DNA from: Saxidomus purpurata
Taxonomy: Eukaryota > Mollusca > Bivalvia > Venerida > Veneridae
Direction: 5' to 3'
Assembly (NCBI GenBank): GCA_022818135.1
Contig: JAFMSR010000012.1
Coordinates: 26,170,428 to 26,234,427 of the forward strand
Length of the DNA: 64,000 nt
Shown here: positions 1-12,448 of the stretch, one piece after another
Position numbering within the stretch: the first letter of the stretch is position 1
Layout: each line of letters starts with the position of its first letter
Made by a program: the position numbers and the translations under genes
The notes under the pieces: model-generated
What the model was told of the DNA's origin: nothing
The model's input: the letters and a program-made list of their open reading frames with translations, nothing else
The model's database searches: none

Positions 1-4
1 TAAC

Positions 5-36
5 AGCTCACTCTGGCACTTTGTGATAGGTGAGCT
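5..36. repeat. hairpin end of a dispersed bivalve-type repeat
   Basis: The ends AGCTCAC and GTGAGCT pair as an inverted repeat, and the sequence is the reverse-strand counterpart of the hairpin head at 17087-17120. It sits exactly where similarity to the second block copy begins, so it may be an insertion at the block edge. Confidence 0.5.
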
Positions 37-887
37 AATAAGGCTAACAACTTTAATCCTGATCAGACGACATTGTGTTTGTCGTCTGCTTCGAAGAGTA
101 GCTGTTTGAAAAGGTTATTAAATATTGTAACTGAAACTAGGCAAGAATGTGTAAAGATAAATTAAGTATAGTAAAATTGGTTCATAACGAGCTCCTTGGG
201 ACCGTTTAAATATGTTCCTTATATCCGGTGTTTTTTATATCCATCTAACATTGTCATATAAAATAAAAATTAAAAAAAAAAACCCGAGCAGAGAAAATGA
301 GTTCGTTATATCAGGAATTTACTGTAAACAAAATGAAATCAATCTCAAGGCAGGCTGAAAAGCTAAGGCTACAGTCAGGAATAACATAGAAAGAATGTTG
401 AAGCCAAGGCAAGTCACAGTCGTTATTAAAAACTTATAAACCAGGCAATAATTATGATGACAGACATGGGAAATAGTATATCAACTTAGCAGTTAAAATC
501 TCTCAGACACTCCCCTTATTATTTGATACCAGACATTTCAAAGAGTTAAGATAAGAAAACAGGTTTTGTAATTACGAAAAAGCAGCAAGAGGTCAGCTCA
601 TTTATGGAGCTATTGTTATTATAGTATGCAGTTAAGTTCCGACATACCTTCACTGAAATCTTATTTCTGAATACAGTCCACTTAATACAAACTCTTTATA
701 TATGAATTTTAGGAAATAATGAACAATATCCAGATTCACCGGCCGAATTCTTCTATTTTCGTTGTAAATTTAGTTTATACTAATTTATTTTAGCTCGATT
801 GTGAAGAAAGCTTGTAGCTTATCGAGTCACTCTCGAGTCCGCTTCCTGGAAAAACCAGTACTGGTGTCATATGAGGAGGTACGGTCG

Positions 888-942
888 TGACCTTGGTGGG
901 GCTCGAACCCGCAACCTCCGGGATTTATTTCGGCTATAGCGA
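888..942 (-). repeat. tRNA-derived (SINE-like) fragment
   Basis: On the minus strand the segment contains GGGTTCGAGCCCC, a good pol III B-box/T-arm, but no foldable acceptor or anticodon arm. It is best read as a SINE or tRNA pseudogene relic in the part of the block absent from the second copy. Confidence 0.35.
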
Positions 943-1764
943 ATTTGTTTCGTACGAAAAATCGATAGATACAAACAAATTAAAAGTCTCTTAGATTTTA
1001 ATCAATGGGAACCTTCAGTGAGATAACAAAACTGCAAGTAGGTCTCATCAGTTGAAATTCTCTGACTTTATGGTTGTTGTGTATAGAGGTATCCAGGTTA
1101 CTTTGTGTGGAATTTCTGACTTCCGTGTTGGAAACAAGGGTATTAAAAGAACACTATTTAATCTGATAATCCTGATTACGAATATTTAAGTTTACCTTTT
1201 ATCACATCAAACAAACAAAATAACGTTAAAAGTTAAGTTATCAAAATGAAAAAGATCAAGTGAAAAAGAGAGACAACTGACTAAAGTCCCTCATTCTAAA
1301 CTATTTATAATGTGCAATACTTACAATATAATGTGAAACGTCTATATACCCAAAATGAATCCAAAATGAATAAGCTTCACAACATTTCCGCACGACTGAT
1401 TAATCCATTTATAATTCGATTACACAAGTATGCTAATGGTCAAAAGAAGTAAAGCACGAGTTTTTCATGGAAATGTCTAAGTCTAATCTTCTGAGGCACA
1501 AAATTAATGAAAAAGGCCGAACATAACTATAGCTGTAATAGAAAGTTGTACAGGCATTTTCATAATTAAAAAAAAGTCTCAATAGAAATGAAGCTGTTTC
1601 GTTAATACGAAAATCTTTTGATACAAACAAATTTCCAACGTCCGGCTGAGTTTGTATAAAGCGAGTTTGACTGTATCTTCAAAGTTCTATATTTTGTTCA
1701 TTACTATTAGAAAATACACTGTATAGATACAATTTGGAAAGGTCTTTCAATTCTCTGCACAAAT

Positions 1765-2440
1765 TAAATTTAACGGTTTATTTCCTTTTTTGCCTACCCT
1801 CAGTGACTTATTTCCTTTTTTGCATACATTTAGTGGTTCATTTCCTTTTTGCATACGTTTAGGGGTTTATTTCCCTTTTGCATACATTTAGTGGCCTATT
1901 TCCTAAAGATTTAGAGGTTTATTTCCTCTTTAAATACATTAAGTGGCTTAGTTCCTTTTTGCATTCATTTAATGGCTAATTTCTTTCTGAATAAATTTTG
2001 CGGCTTATTATTTCCTGTTTGCATACATATAGTTGCTTATGTCCTTTTTTCATACATTTAGGGCTCATTTTCTCTTTTATTTCATTTAGTTGCTTATTTT
2101 CTTTTTGATTATGTTTAGTGGCTTATTTCTCATTAGCACATATTTAGTGGCTTATTTCAGTGTTGCATACATTTAGTTGCTCATTTCCGTTTTGCATACA
2201 TTCAGTAGCTAATTTCCGTTTTGCATACATTTAGTGGCTTCTTGCCTTTTACACACATTTAGTGGCTTATTTACTTTTTGCATACATTTAGTGGCTTATT
2301 TCAGTTTTGCATACATTTGATGGCTTCTTTCCTTTTTGCATACATGTAATTTAGTGGCTTCTTTCCATTTTGCATACATTTAATTGAGTGGCTTTTTTCC
2401 TTTTTACAAACGTTTATTAGCTTTTTACCTGTTTGCATAC
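1765..2440. repeat. minisatellite, about 30-bp unit
   Basis: There are more than 20 degenerate tandem copies around GCATACATTTAGTGGCTTAT followed by TTCCTTTT. Units vary from 27 to 35 bp. The same array, shorter and with its own variants, recurs at 43318-43800 upstream of the second GPCR copy. No coding potential is seen. Confidence 0.9.
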
Positions 2441-2861
2441 ATATAACGATCTGAATATACCAAACTGCGGAGACTTTCTCACGTACAATTTAAAGAAGGT
2501 ATGTTGCTGCCTTAATGGAATCTCATTATCAGATATAGCGAAAGCTGAGTACAAAATTTCAAATGTAACTCAGACTATCTTAATACATGTACATGTATAT
2601 ACATTCATTTATTTATTTACATAGTGTAAAATAAGTTTATATAGTTGGATTAAATCGTAGAAAAATTTAATTTTGACATTGCACTAAACGACCTTCAAAC
2701 TGACTGTAAAAGTAATTCTATCGTATATATATTTTTGAAAACATTGACATATGGAATGACTTAGGACAAAATAATAAGCAAGAAGTAATCAACACAGCTT
2801 AGGATTTAATAACCGTGTAATTAATTATGTTGTATAGGTCACTACAGATACAGAGGTGAAC

Positions 2862-2885
2862 TATATATATATATATATATATATA
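2862..2885. repeat. (TA)n microsatellite
   Basis: About 12 TA units. The corresponding run in the second copy, near 44395-44412, is shorter. Confidence 0.9.
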
Positions 2886-3171
2886 ATTTTCGGAATACTT
2901 TTTATCATAGTGTTGCCATAAACATTTTTAACACATTGTGAAGGCAAGTGTATTGATATTGTGAAGGCATTGGATTGAGATTGTGAAGGCATTGTATTGA
3001 GATATACACATTTTTTGTATCGCAATCGTGTAAACTGTTTCCGTAAAAGAATAATATGTACGACCTGTTTTAATTAGACGCATGATTGAAATTTACGGTT
3101 TTTCCCCGCATTTCGATTATCAACTGTGACATATTACTGGAATAAGTATACATTTTAAACATAAGGAATAA

Positions 3172-4206
3172 ATGATGTCATTGAACAATTCAACTTCCGT
3201 TTATTCTACAAATCAGGCAAAAATCGGATTGGCTTATCTGGTGCCCGAATGGAGCAGGGACGTTATGACTATTTATTTGGCCATTATATTCTTTCTTGGA
3301 GTGCCGGGAAACAGTCTGATTACAGCAATACATCTTAGGAACCGGAGCAAAAATGTGACGGACTGGTTTGTTCTATTCATAGCACTTTGTGACATGACAT
3401 CGCTGTTGATATGTATACCAACGTTTCTGATCATGATGCGGCAATGGTGGATATACATCGGAACAACGTTTTGGTGCAAATTTTATTATTTCGTACTTCA
3501 CACAGTGTACACTTCTTCAACGATCTTAATTCTGTGTGTAAGCCTGCATCGCTATAAAATAACTTTAGGTGACCGGATGTTTTTTACACCAAATAGAACG
3601 GCGAATACCTGCATCTTGATCGTCATGGGAGTAAGTGTTTTCAATATGCCCACCTTGTATACAGCAAACAATAACACACTTGGTCACTGCATTTTGGACC
3701 TAAATGCAACAAACATTCAGATATACTTACATGTAATAGCATATATAGTTTTATTGATTTCAAAAATTATAGTTACAGTACTATATTGCAAAATTATCTA
3801 CCAGATACGATTCAGAATAAGGATCGAACCCACACCGCCGAACACAGATGTTACTATCCCTCAAACGCCGGTTGTTACCAATCGGCAACAAATGCCAAAC
3901 CTTGACACAAGACCTGTTCAGGAAAACTTTTCCATGCAAAATCAAATTACCAGAAAAAGGGCTTTAAAAGCAATAAAAGCGATTGGACTTGTTGCGGCTG
4001 TGTTCATCATCACAACCACGGTTCCTTCTACCGCAGGCATCATCTTTGAGGCCATAAAGACGGAAGATAATCAAAGTGGACAAATTGCAATTTTCTTCTT
4101 GACGCGGGGATATTTAATCAACAATTTCGTAAACCCCATATTATACCTGTGGCTATACCCAACATACAGAGATAGAGCTGGATCCATTGTTCCTTGCTTA
4201 ACTTGA
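3172..4206 (+). CDS. class A (rhodopsin-like) G-protein-coupled receptor, intact copy
   Basis: This single-exon ORF encodes 344 residues with seven hydrophobic segments at about 32-54, 65-88, 100-127, 145-163, 183-212, 266-294 and 304-328. Class A marks are GNSL at 46-49 (N47 in TM1), LCD with D74 in TM2, the disulfide pair C102/C173, and NPILY at 321-325 in TM7. The usual DRY at the end of TM3 is HRY (126-128), TM4 lacks its conserved Trp, and TM6 has VPS in place of CWxP. The N-terminus has NNST glycosylation sites, and the tail after TM7 is only about 15 residues. Such receptors at the plasma membrane couple a ligand, often a peptide in molluscs, to G proteins; the ligand cannot be read here. 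Two adjacent ATGs begin the ORF and I take the first. A near-identical frameshifted copy lies at 44674-45706. The fold is sure, the subfamily is not. Confidence 0.88.
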   Translation: MMSLNNSTSVYSTNQAKIGLAYLVPEWSRDVMTIYLAIIFFLGVPGNSLITAIHLRNRSKNVTDWFVLFIALCDMTSLLICIPTFLIMMRQWWIYIGTTFWCKFYYFVLHTVYTSSTILILCVSLHRYKITLGDRMFFTPNRTANTCILIVMGVSVFNMPTLYTANNNTLGHCILDLNATNIQIYLHVIAYIVLLISKIIVTVLYCKIIYQIRFRIRIEPTPPNTDVTIPQTPVVTNRQQMPNLDTRPVQENFSMQNQITRKRALKAIKAIGLVAAVFIITTTVPSTAGIIFEAIKTEDNQSGQIAIFFLTRGYLINNFVNPILYLWLYPTYRDRAGSIVPCLT

Positions 4207-4352
4207 TATTTTGATAAAAAATTAATATATCTTTTGTTTCCCTGAACATTTCCAGTAAAAGATGGTAGAATTCTTGATAGGTAGATTTTAAATACTACGA
4301 ACTATTTGATTAACGGCGACATCGCTACTTTCTTATTTTGGTTGCGTAAAAT

Positions 4353-4436
4353 GCGGGAAACAGTCTGATTACGGCAATACATCTTAGGAACCGGAGCAAA
4401 ACTGTGTGAAGACGCTGGATTTGTTTGTGTATTCAA
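4353..4436 (+). pseudogene. fragment of the GPCR gene (ICL1 to TM2 region)
   Basis: About 84 bp repeat the stretch of the receptor gene around GGGAAACAGTCTGATTAC, roughly 150 bp downstream of the intact gene's stop codon. At two variable sites (ACGGCA, AAAACTGTG) it matches the distal copy (44808-44865) and not its neighbour, and its 3' part carries small indels. It has no ORF. It is absent from the corresponding place after 45850. It marks gene conversion, template switching or a third decayed receptor copy. Confidence 0.8.
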
Positions 4437-5440
4437 AATATATGTCCTTTGTTTTATTGTGACGGCTATTTCAGTCTGTAATCTTCATTAGTGAAGGCTA
4501 TACCAGTTGGTAATAAGATATGAACATAATGCAACAGTTATAAATCGTATTTTGGATCGAATTGTCTCTGTTTCTATTCCCGGTACACATAGACAGCAAG
4601 GATTTTCACTGTACTCAACAAATCGTTTTCGAAGTAACGATGTTCAAATGTTTTACTGCAGTCATTGATATGTATTTTAACAAAATAGCTCATTTGATGC
4701 GTTTCAAGATTATGCGGTCTACAGTCGAATATAGGGTAAATTGCCTTCTACTTAAACAATCACCACCTATGAAATATAACAAAATCGTTTAAACATCGCC
4801 ATTAACGTTTTCTGCCTAAGGCGCCCACGCGTAGGAGCAATACATGTAGGAACGCAGACTAGCTCTCGCCAGGTCCGCAGGTTAAACATATCAGTAATAA
4901 GGAAAGTTATAAGTACGTCCCTTGCCGCGCATTGAATACAATTTATGAATGGATGGATATAATCGTAAAAAGAGAATGTGTAAACATGCGCGTAAATATT
5001 CCTGGCTGTTCAAAATATTTCATTCTTTAAAATCCCGATCAGTGTTAGACATTTTGTTGTCACAGACACTCCGAAACATATGTTTTCTTTCCGCACAAGG
5101 TTTAAGAAATGACCGGCGGGTTAAGAAATCGGAACTATTTCTATAGGGTGTATATTTATAGTTAATCGTCCCTTATTTTAACGCATCATTGTAAAATGAA
5201 ATACATTTTTTCGAAAACAGTTTACTTTCGTTATATTTACAAAATTTAGCTGATGCTGCATGACTTTATAACATTATACATTTAAACAATACAACTTTCA
5301 TGTCTGCAATGGCCATATGGTTTCAAATGAAGAATCATAATTTGGGATTATATGCTGACTGACGTGCCGGAGCTACTTCCAGATTTGGTACTTAAGAAAT
5401 AGGCTTCGGAAAACGGTATGTAAATTTGTTTGCTTCACAA
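4437..5440. other. no gene seen
   Basis: AT-rich sequence. Only short ORFs lacking ATG or any recognisable motif are present. This interval is replaced in the second copy by 45850-50455, so the block copies differ completely here. Confidence 0.6.
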
Positions 5441-5454
5441 ACAAATAAAAATTA

Positions 5455-5830
5455 CAACATGCTTACTTCCGAATGCTTTATGAAAAATGACATGTGCATG
5501 CATGTATACATGTACACATTTCCATGTAGTCTTATTGCATTTCTGTGGGACAGTTTTAAATGACAAGTGGATAATGATATATGAATTGTTCTTACTACCA
5601 AATGATGCATTTCAAATGAGAAGTGCAATCATATATGTATGAATATGCAGATAGCCTTGTTGCATTTCTGCTGGACATTTTTAAATGATAAGTATATAGT
5701 GGCAAATGCTTTGTGCTTACCATCAAATGATGAATTTCAAATGAGAGGCGAAGGCATGCATTTATGAATATGCAGATAGCGTTGTTGCATTTCTTTTGGA
5801 CACTTTTTAATTACATGTGTTGGGTGAAAA
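5455..5830. repeat. tandem repeat, about 125-bp unit, three copies
   Basis: TGCATTTCTG-type landmarks recur at 5536, 5661 and 5786, each followed by a GGACA..TTTTAAATGA-like stretch. The second block copy (50456-50710) has only two units, so the array differs in copy number between the two copies. Confidence 0.75.
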
Positions 5831-5860
5831 TCGTTTACATGAAATAAAAAGTCACCACAA

Positions 5861-7400
5861 CTGTTATTACATGTGCAAGCAACCTCAATGCATAGTTATT
5901 GATAAAATAAATTGTAAACAAGAAAATTATAACTTAACAGTTATATGAGACGATTACTGTATTACATTACAGTGTACATAATAATGGCCACGGCTGTCCT
6001 TCAACAGACTGAGTATATCTCTCGATTGGGTTATATACCCCAAATGAGCTAAAACAGCCCGATGGCACTAATACGTTAACAATCGAAAAGTACAATTTTT
6101 TAAATAAAGTTTTTTTTTCAAAGAAAAAGCGCAAGTTAAATTTTCACAGAATATTTATCTGATCTATACAGACCTGATAAAAACATAACTTTCTGGTTTT
6201 CCAGCTGGTAAAATAATAAAATTTCACGAACAAGATATTGACATATAATTTGCCTTACAATAATTTAAACATACTCAGTACACTGAAAAAAATAACATGC
6301 GCTTTTTCCTAACAAAAGATATTAAAAAAATTGTATTTTTCTATTGTTCTTTCCTGCATATTCATTATTTAAAAATATGACGTCATCTTACGTATACCAC
6401 CGCTCCATCTCCCATAACTAACTCACAGTTACTGCATGGAAAAGCAGACTAAAACTTATGTAGTCTGACAGGGATTTTCGTAACTACCACCATTTTGGCT
6501 TTTTTGTTACTGGCAACATGTTTGGTTCGGACTGAATTCCTTTATTGTCCGGCTGATTTTGTTTATAATTATGAGTGAAAACATTAAATTATATTCAAAC
6601 CTTTCAAACAAAACCTGAAAACCAAGCGAAATTGACCGATTAACGGAAAATCAACAGTTGTCAAACTTTTGACACTTGTTTTTGTACTGATAAATTACGG
6701 CTTTCGGATAATTTGCGGGTTTTCCCCGAGGTATAAAGGTCTTAATTAAATATTCAAATTAGACTGTTTTCCGGCAATTCCGTTTTTAATCATTTCTAAA
6801 GCGAAATAAATCGGTACCATTCTTGGGCTGATTTAGCGCTTCATAAATATTCATTAGATTCATTCAAGGGACGCAACTCTAATTGATTGCTAATGTAGGT
6901 CATCACCGTGGTCGCTATTATAAAGCCCAAAAAATCGTTAATACAAACAGGCTATACTCTGTAGCCATAACGCTATCAATATATCAATAAAATAGTTTCT
7001 TCGGCCATTCATAAAAATACAACTCAACTAAGAAGATCGATAGAACGAATTCTAGTGGATATCCGGTTCCAATATGGCGACTGTTCCACAGCAAAATAAT
7101 AACAAAAGCGCGAAACTGACGTCATACTCCATACGTGCAGTAACATTGTAGCGACTAACTACTGGCTTCGGCAGATAACACTTCATTGCATCGAACAAAT
7201 AAAATAGAAACACGCATGCGCTACACTGACGTCATATATATCAGTGCTACAGCATTGTAACTGCTTCTATTACCTTATCCACATAACGCTTTGTTGCATC
7301 GAACTAAAGTTTAAAGGTTATTTAGTCCGTTTTAGTAATACAAAAGCTATATATCCATAGTAATTAATGTTAATAAATATCCAAAAATAACTTTCGTCTC
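5861..7400. other. first-copy-specific segment, no gene seen
   Basis: The second copy joins the flanks directly at about 50800. The segment is either an insertion here or a deletion there. It includes two related stretches near 7115-7200 and 7205-7310, both with TGACGTCAT and GCATCGAAC. No ORF of note on either strand. Confidence 0.6.
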
Positions 7401-7998
7401 GAAAAGTCATTTTTAGTCAATAAGTTTGACATAAACGATACAATTCTAGCCCAGAGAATACGTTAGGGCCCATTCTTAATGAAGAGAGATCACTCTATCA
7501 TTCTTTATGCATAACAACTGATCCCCTATGAGTCATCGCTACATTGCCACCAGTAGCGAAAGTACACCACATAATGAATTCCTCCCCGATTTGAAACTCC
7601 TCCCACAAAGTTCACAAAGTACTGTTTTATGTTTATATCTAAATATACCAATAAGCAAGAGCTAACGTTACATGTATATAAAACAAGATCTAGGTGATTG
7701 ATGACAATGCTGATCCTAATATGAATCAAAAGAATAGTAAAACAATAAATATAAAAATGTTGTACAGTCATACCTGTACTAACAGCCACCTCCGAATCAA
7801 GTTCACCCTGTGAGTAAAGGCCATACTTTGAAAAACCTGTATTCATTTACTAGAGCAATCACACCTCCGAACAAAGGTCAACTATGCACAAAGGGCAGGT
7901 TTAAAAATGAGAGTTGATGACACAGGTACTATATAAGCGTAGGAAGGCTTTCAACTAAAGGCCATAGCCTAGGAATTAGATAACAGCGTAGGTAGCAA

Positions 7999-8385
7999 TA
8001 GTTGACCACCCAGTTTTCCATGTACTATGTCTTTTTCTAAGGCACGACTCTTAGCTGACCACCTGCCTACACCGGCTTTCCATGTATTATACTAAGGCAA
8101 TGACCCTAAGTTGACCACCTACTTACACTGGTTTTCCATGTATTGTACCTATTTCTAAGGCAATTACCTTTAGTTGACCACCTACTTACACTGGTTGTCC
8201 ATGCATATAACCTATTTCTAAGGCAATAACCCTTAGTTGACCACCTACTTACACTGGTTTTCCATGTATTATACCTATTTCTAAGGCAATGACCCTTAGT
8301 TGACCACCTACTTACACTGGTTGTCCATGCATTAAACCTATTTCTAAGGCAATAACCCTTAGCTGACCACCTACTTACACTGGTC
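7999..8385. repeat. 63-bp satellite, left part
   Basis: Tandem units of 63 bp are built around TTGACCACCTACTTACACTG and TTTCTAAGGCAATGACCC. The array resumes at 12655, having been split by the LINE at 8386-12650. Because 63 is 21 codons, the minus strand stays open as a 21-residue repeat (core SVSRWSTKG); this follows from the unit length and I do not call a gene. The uninterrupted counterpart is at 52389-53100. Confidence 0.92.
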
Positions 8386-8451
8386 ATGTTCCACCTTGAC
8401 TATTGCAACGTCATTCTCTATGGGATAGCCCAGTGCGACATACAAATCAAA

Positions 8452-10195
8452 GGACTGAAAGTGCTGGAGGATCGATTGTCTCTGAACAACACGGTCTGCA
8501 CACATACATGTGTAATTTTCAGGACAACATAGACAGTACACATACATGTGTGAATATCAGGACAACCCTTGCACGAGTATAGTTATAAACTGGAGACAAA
8601 TTTTGACCTTTCACCACTTGTGTAAACTTTACTTTTGAGATAGGAACCCATGTGCTTACTTTATGTCATTCAGTGACTATGTTCAACTTCCCTATGATGT
8701 ATTAAGCTGTGATTCGTTACTGAGAAATGGATTTTGACAAAACTGAACTGAAAATTTATGGTTTGAACAACTTTTAATGTCATTCAAAAGTTATGGGATA
8801 TGCCCATAAGGTTGATTGTATTGTGCCAATTAATTCGGATTTAACGTCGCACCCAACAGCTAAGGTCATATTGCAACTTCCAGCTTTCATGGAGGAGGAA
8901 GACCCTGGGTGCCAACTCCCTGTACCAGAATTTGGGGGTCATTTAGAAACTCCGAGGGTCATATCCTGTATTGTAAAAAAATAAAAGGCATGACTATATG
9001 TTAAAGAAGTTTTATTCAGTTTACTTCTGTAAAACTGCATATGATACATCACAAAATGGTGGGTAATCAAACGGTCGGCAAGACAACAGGTGTTTCTCTT
9101 TGGATGCTTTCCATTTTGTCACTGCATCTCAAAAGTCAAATTTGTCCACAAAGCGAATTTTTCATAAGTGCATTCAACCATAGACATTAAACTTGGATAT
9201 TATTTGGCACACTTAAACCCCTTTCAATAGTGACAGTCTGATCGAAATGACTACAAAATGATCATTAAAATCACTCAGAAAGACGTTTTTGTTTCCCCTA
9301 TTAAGGTTCGTCGACTATCTTTTGTTGTGCGTCTACGATCTATGATGACAGTATCATAAGAATCAACACACACAAAAACGCAATGGTACAAAATGCGGGT
9401 CGATCCGAAATCAGACGACAGCGACGACGGAATAGGGTCAAAATTAGACATATCCCTTACCGGAAGCGTATTTTATCAACAATTTATCTTGCATTTCGAA
9501 GCGTTTTGAGAGGTTTGAAATGTTTTGAAATGTTGTTTTTTGTAGTAATTTGATCAAACACATTTAAATTGCGTCATAGAAACAAAAATAATATCAAACA
9601 GGGAATGCCACGTACCAAAAACGCAGCCTCCCCAAAACGAACCCCACAGCACCCAGAAGTGCACACCACCAACACACATACACACACACATATACACTAC
9701 CAACACACACTAGCATACAAAGCAAACACACGAGGACAAAACGAACAATTAAACAATTAGAACAATTAGAAGACGCTCTTTGCTATTTCTGTTGCGTCAT
9801 TGACAAAATGAGTGCGTCAAAACCACAGAAAACGCGCTCTCGCGGAAACACTGAATTTAGTGTATCCGATGTAGCGATACGTATTTCACGGGTCTTCATT
9901 TCTCATGTCACACCGGTCTGACGATAAAAACCGCGTAGGAAAATAGTTCTATACAGAACAGATACTTCGTTGATTTAAGTTACAAATTATAAGAAAAACA
10001 ACAATATAATATTATGCTATTCTGAAATGTTTTGATATTATTTAGATTTGTTACTATATAATTTTTAAAACAGAGGACAGTATAATTCGTAACAACGGAA
10101 TATATGGAACTACTTGTTTGTATGTAAAGAGTTCGGCCGTAAGGAAGCTATACTCTGTTAACTTTGGATCCGATTGAATAAATCCAATCCATCCA
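8452..10195. mobile_element. unclassified element nested in the LINE
   Basis: The insertion falls between the RT codons ending ATACAAATCAA and those beginning ATGCAGCG, which join in frame when it is removed. Its left 400 bp match 47246-47615 and its right 200 bp (9995-10195) match 48219-48413, so two members of one family with different interiors are present (1744 and 1168 bp). GGTCGATTGT-like sequence occurs near both ends in opposite orientation. A CA-rich microsatellite lies at 9672-9720. I see no transposase, so it may be a non-autonomous DNA element. Confidence 0.7.
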
Positions 10196-10197
10196 AA

Positions 10198-10608
10198 AAT
10201 GCAGCGTATACAAAATATGTGCGCAAAACTCGTTCTATCTCGCTCTCGATATGATAGTTCCAAACAAGCTTTATACGATCTGCATTGGTTACCTGTGAAA
10301 GCTAGAATCACGTTCAAAATTTTAACTTTCATGTACAGCTGCTCAGTTGGAAACGCTCCAGGGTACCTTACCGAACTTCTTGAAGAACAACGACCCAAGC
10401 GCAATCTAGCTCAACACAAACTTCAGAGGGATGTTATAAAATACCATTCAACAAAAGAAAGACTTTCGCCGATAGAAGTTTCAGTACCGTTCGTCCGAAA
10501 CTCTGGAACGAGCTTCCAAGTAACATCAGGAACTCTGTATCTTCAGACAGTTTTAAGAAGAACTTGAAAACGCATTACTTCAGGGACTACTATGCATTGT
10601 TTAAATAA
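10198..10608 (+). pseudogene. LINE reverse transcriptase C-terminal part, frameshifted
   Basis: The first frame reads from MQRIQNMCAKLVLSR through LHWLPVKARITFKIL, the hallmark thumb and post-RT block of L2/CR1-type LINEs. A frame change in about 10430-10500 moves the rest to another frame, which reads KLWNELPSNIRNS and ends FRDYYALFK at the stop at 10606-10608, the usual ORF2 C-terminus. The catalytic FADD region is absent because the element is 5'-truncated. Some RT activity has to come from other copies for any mobility. Confidence 0.85.
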
Positions 10609-11009
10609 ACACAGTGTTGGTGGGCGGACTGTTTTAATCCTAATCAATTTCTGTTTTGTGCAATATTTATGTTAATATTATTTAATCCCTTCATAAATAT
10701 TTAAAAAAGATATTCTATGATAACCTTAAAAATGGGCCACACAGTACTCACATGTGGTATATGACGCTTTGGGATATGGCTCTCCAAGAGGGAATGGTAC
10801 TTGACGTTCTCCGGAGGGCTAGTGTGGTTTCAAGTTGAACTATTTCATTTTATCTTAAGCAGGATAGTTATGAGATTGTAAGTTTGTGTCTTCCTACTTT
10901 TTCGGTTCGTGGTAGGGAGGGATAACAGGTATTTTATTTTGAGTTTTCTAAATCAATACTTTAGATTGTTTTCATGTTTTATAGTAGATACACATAAGTT
11001 TTAATTTAA

Positions 11010-12448
11010 GGTAACTTGCCCCGGAACAAAATGGAGACCAGTGAAAAATGATGTGTCACTAAAATGTAGTCTGGTGGTCTTTTGACATAATACACAATCA
11101 AATTACTGTTATATAAGCTTTTAGAACCTGTATTAGTGTGTTTTGTTGCAAATATTGTTAAAACATGTCATTTCAGTTCTTAGGTTACTTACATGAAACA
11201 TATCCAATTTTTGTGCAAGTTTCCTGACAAAGTCAAATGATGAAATTATTCAAACTGGCACTTATTTACTAGTTCAATGTCTCCTCCAGATGCTCGACCA
11301 TAGAAATAGTTGAGCAGTTCTTTCAATCTTACACATCAACAGTTTATAACACATCACTAAATTGTGAAGTCCACATGCTTGAGTTATGGTTTAAGGTAGG
11401 TAGAGCGCTATTGTCTTTAGTGGGTGGGGTGCATGCTTTTTTCAATTTTTATTTTTCCCTTTAATGTATACTGTGTTTGTTTTGGTCGGGATGTCATAAT
11501 ATTGTAGTATACTGACACTAATAATTCATGTAAAGAGAACTATAAATCAGTGAATTATCATAAAGAACGGATACATTTTGCAACATATTCTTGCTAGTTG
11601 ACAAACAAAGACTCTGTGACAGATTCAGTGGAAATAAAGAAACTAAAACATAGTTAACACCATTATTAACATAATTTTGTTTAATTTTTCTGTATCAAAT
11701 ACATAATTTGAAAAAATATGTAAAGACAATAAGAGCGTCTTGCAGTATTTTATATGGCTTGGTAAAAAAAATGTTTACAACAAGAGTATGTTGATTATAT
11801 GGTATAAACTATGTTTAAGTTTCTTTATTTCCACTGAATCTGTCACAGAGTCTTTGTTCGTCAACTAGCAAGAATATGTTTCAAAATGTATCCGTTCTTT
11901 ATAATAATTCACTGATTTATAGTTCTCTTTACATGAATTATTAGTGTCAGTATACTACAATATTATGACATCCCGACCAAAACAAACACAGTATACATTA
12001 AAGGGAAAAATAAAAATTGAAAAAAGCATGCACCCACCCACCAAAGACTATAGCGCTCTACCTTAAACCATAACTCAAGCATGTGGGCTTCACAATTTAG
12101 TGATGTGTTATAAACTGTTGATGTGTAAGATTGAAAGAACTGCTCAACTATTTCTATGGTCGAGCATCTGGAGGAGACATTGAACTAATAAACAAGTGCC
12201 AGTTTGAATAATTTCATCATTTGACCTTGTCAGGAAACTTGCACAAAAATTGGATATTTTTCATGTAAGTAACCTAAGAACTGAAATGACATGTTTTAAC
12301 AATATTTGCAACAAAACACACTAATACAGGTTCTAAAAGCTTATATAACAGTAATTTGATTGTGTATTATGTCAAAAGACCACCAGACTACATTTTAGTG
12401 ACACATCATGTTTTCACTGGTGGCCATTTTGTTCCGGGGCAAGTTACC
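11010..12448. mobile_element. 1.44-kb foldback element with TTAA flanks
   Basis: The arms 11010-11665 and 11801-12448 are near-perfect inverted copies of each other, separated by about 135 bp. The outer ends read GGTAACTTGCCCCGG and its complement, each abutting TTAA (11006-11009 and 12449-12452). TTAA target duplications with inverted ends are typical of piggyBac and some other DNA transposons. No transposase ORF is present, so it would be non-autonomous. It lies within the 3' UTR of the LINE and so is younger than it. Confidence 0.85.

Noticed and set aside
1765..2440. CRISPR-like array
   Set aside because: The units are degenerate and contiguous without unique spacers; it is a eukaryotic minisatellite.
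8106..8387. Minus-strand ORF of 93 residues (and its relative at 52479-52700)
   Set aside because: Pure translation of the 63-bp satellite; no promoter, splice signal or non-repeat sequence.
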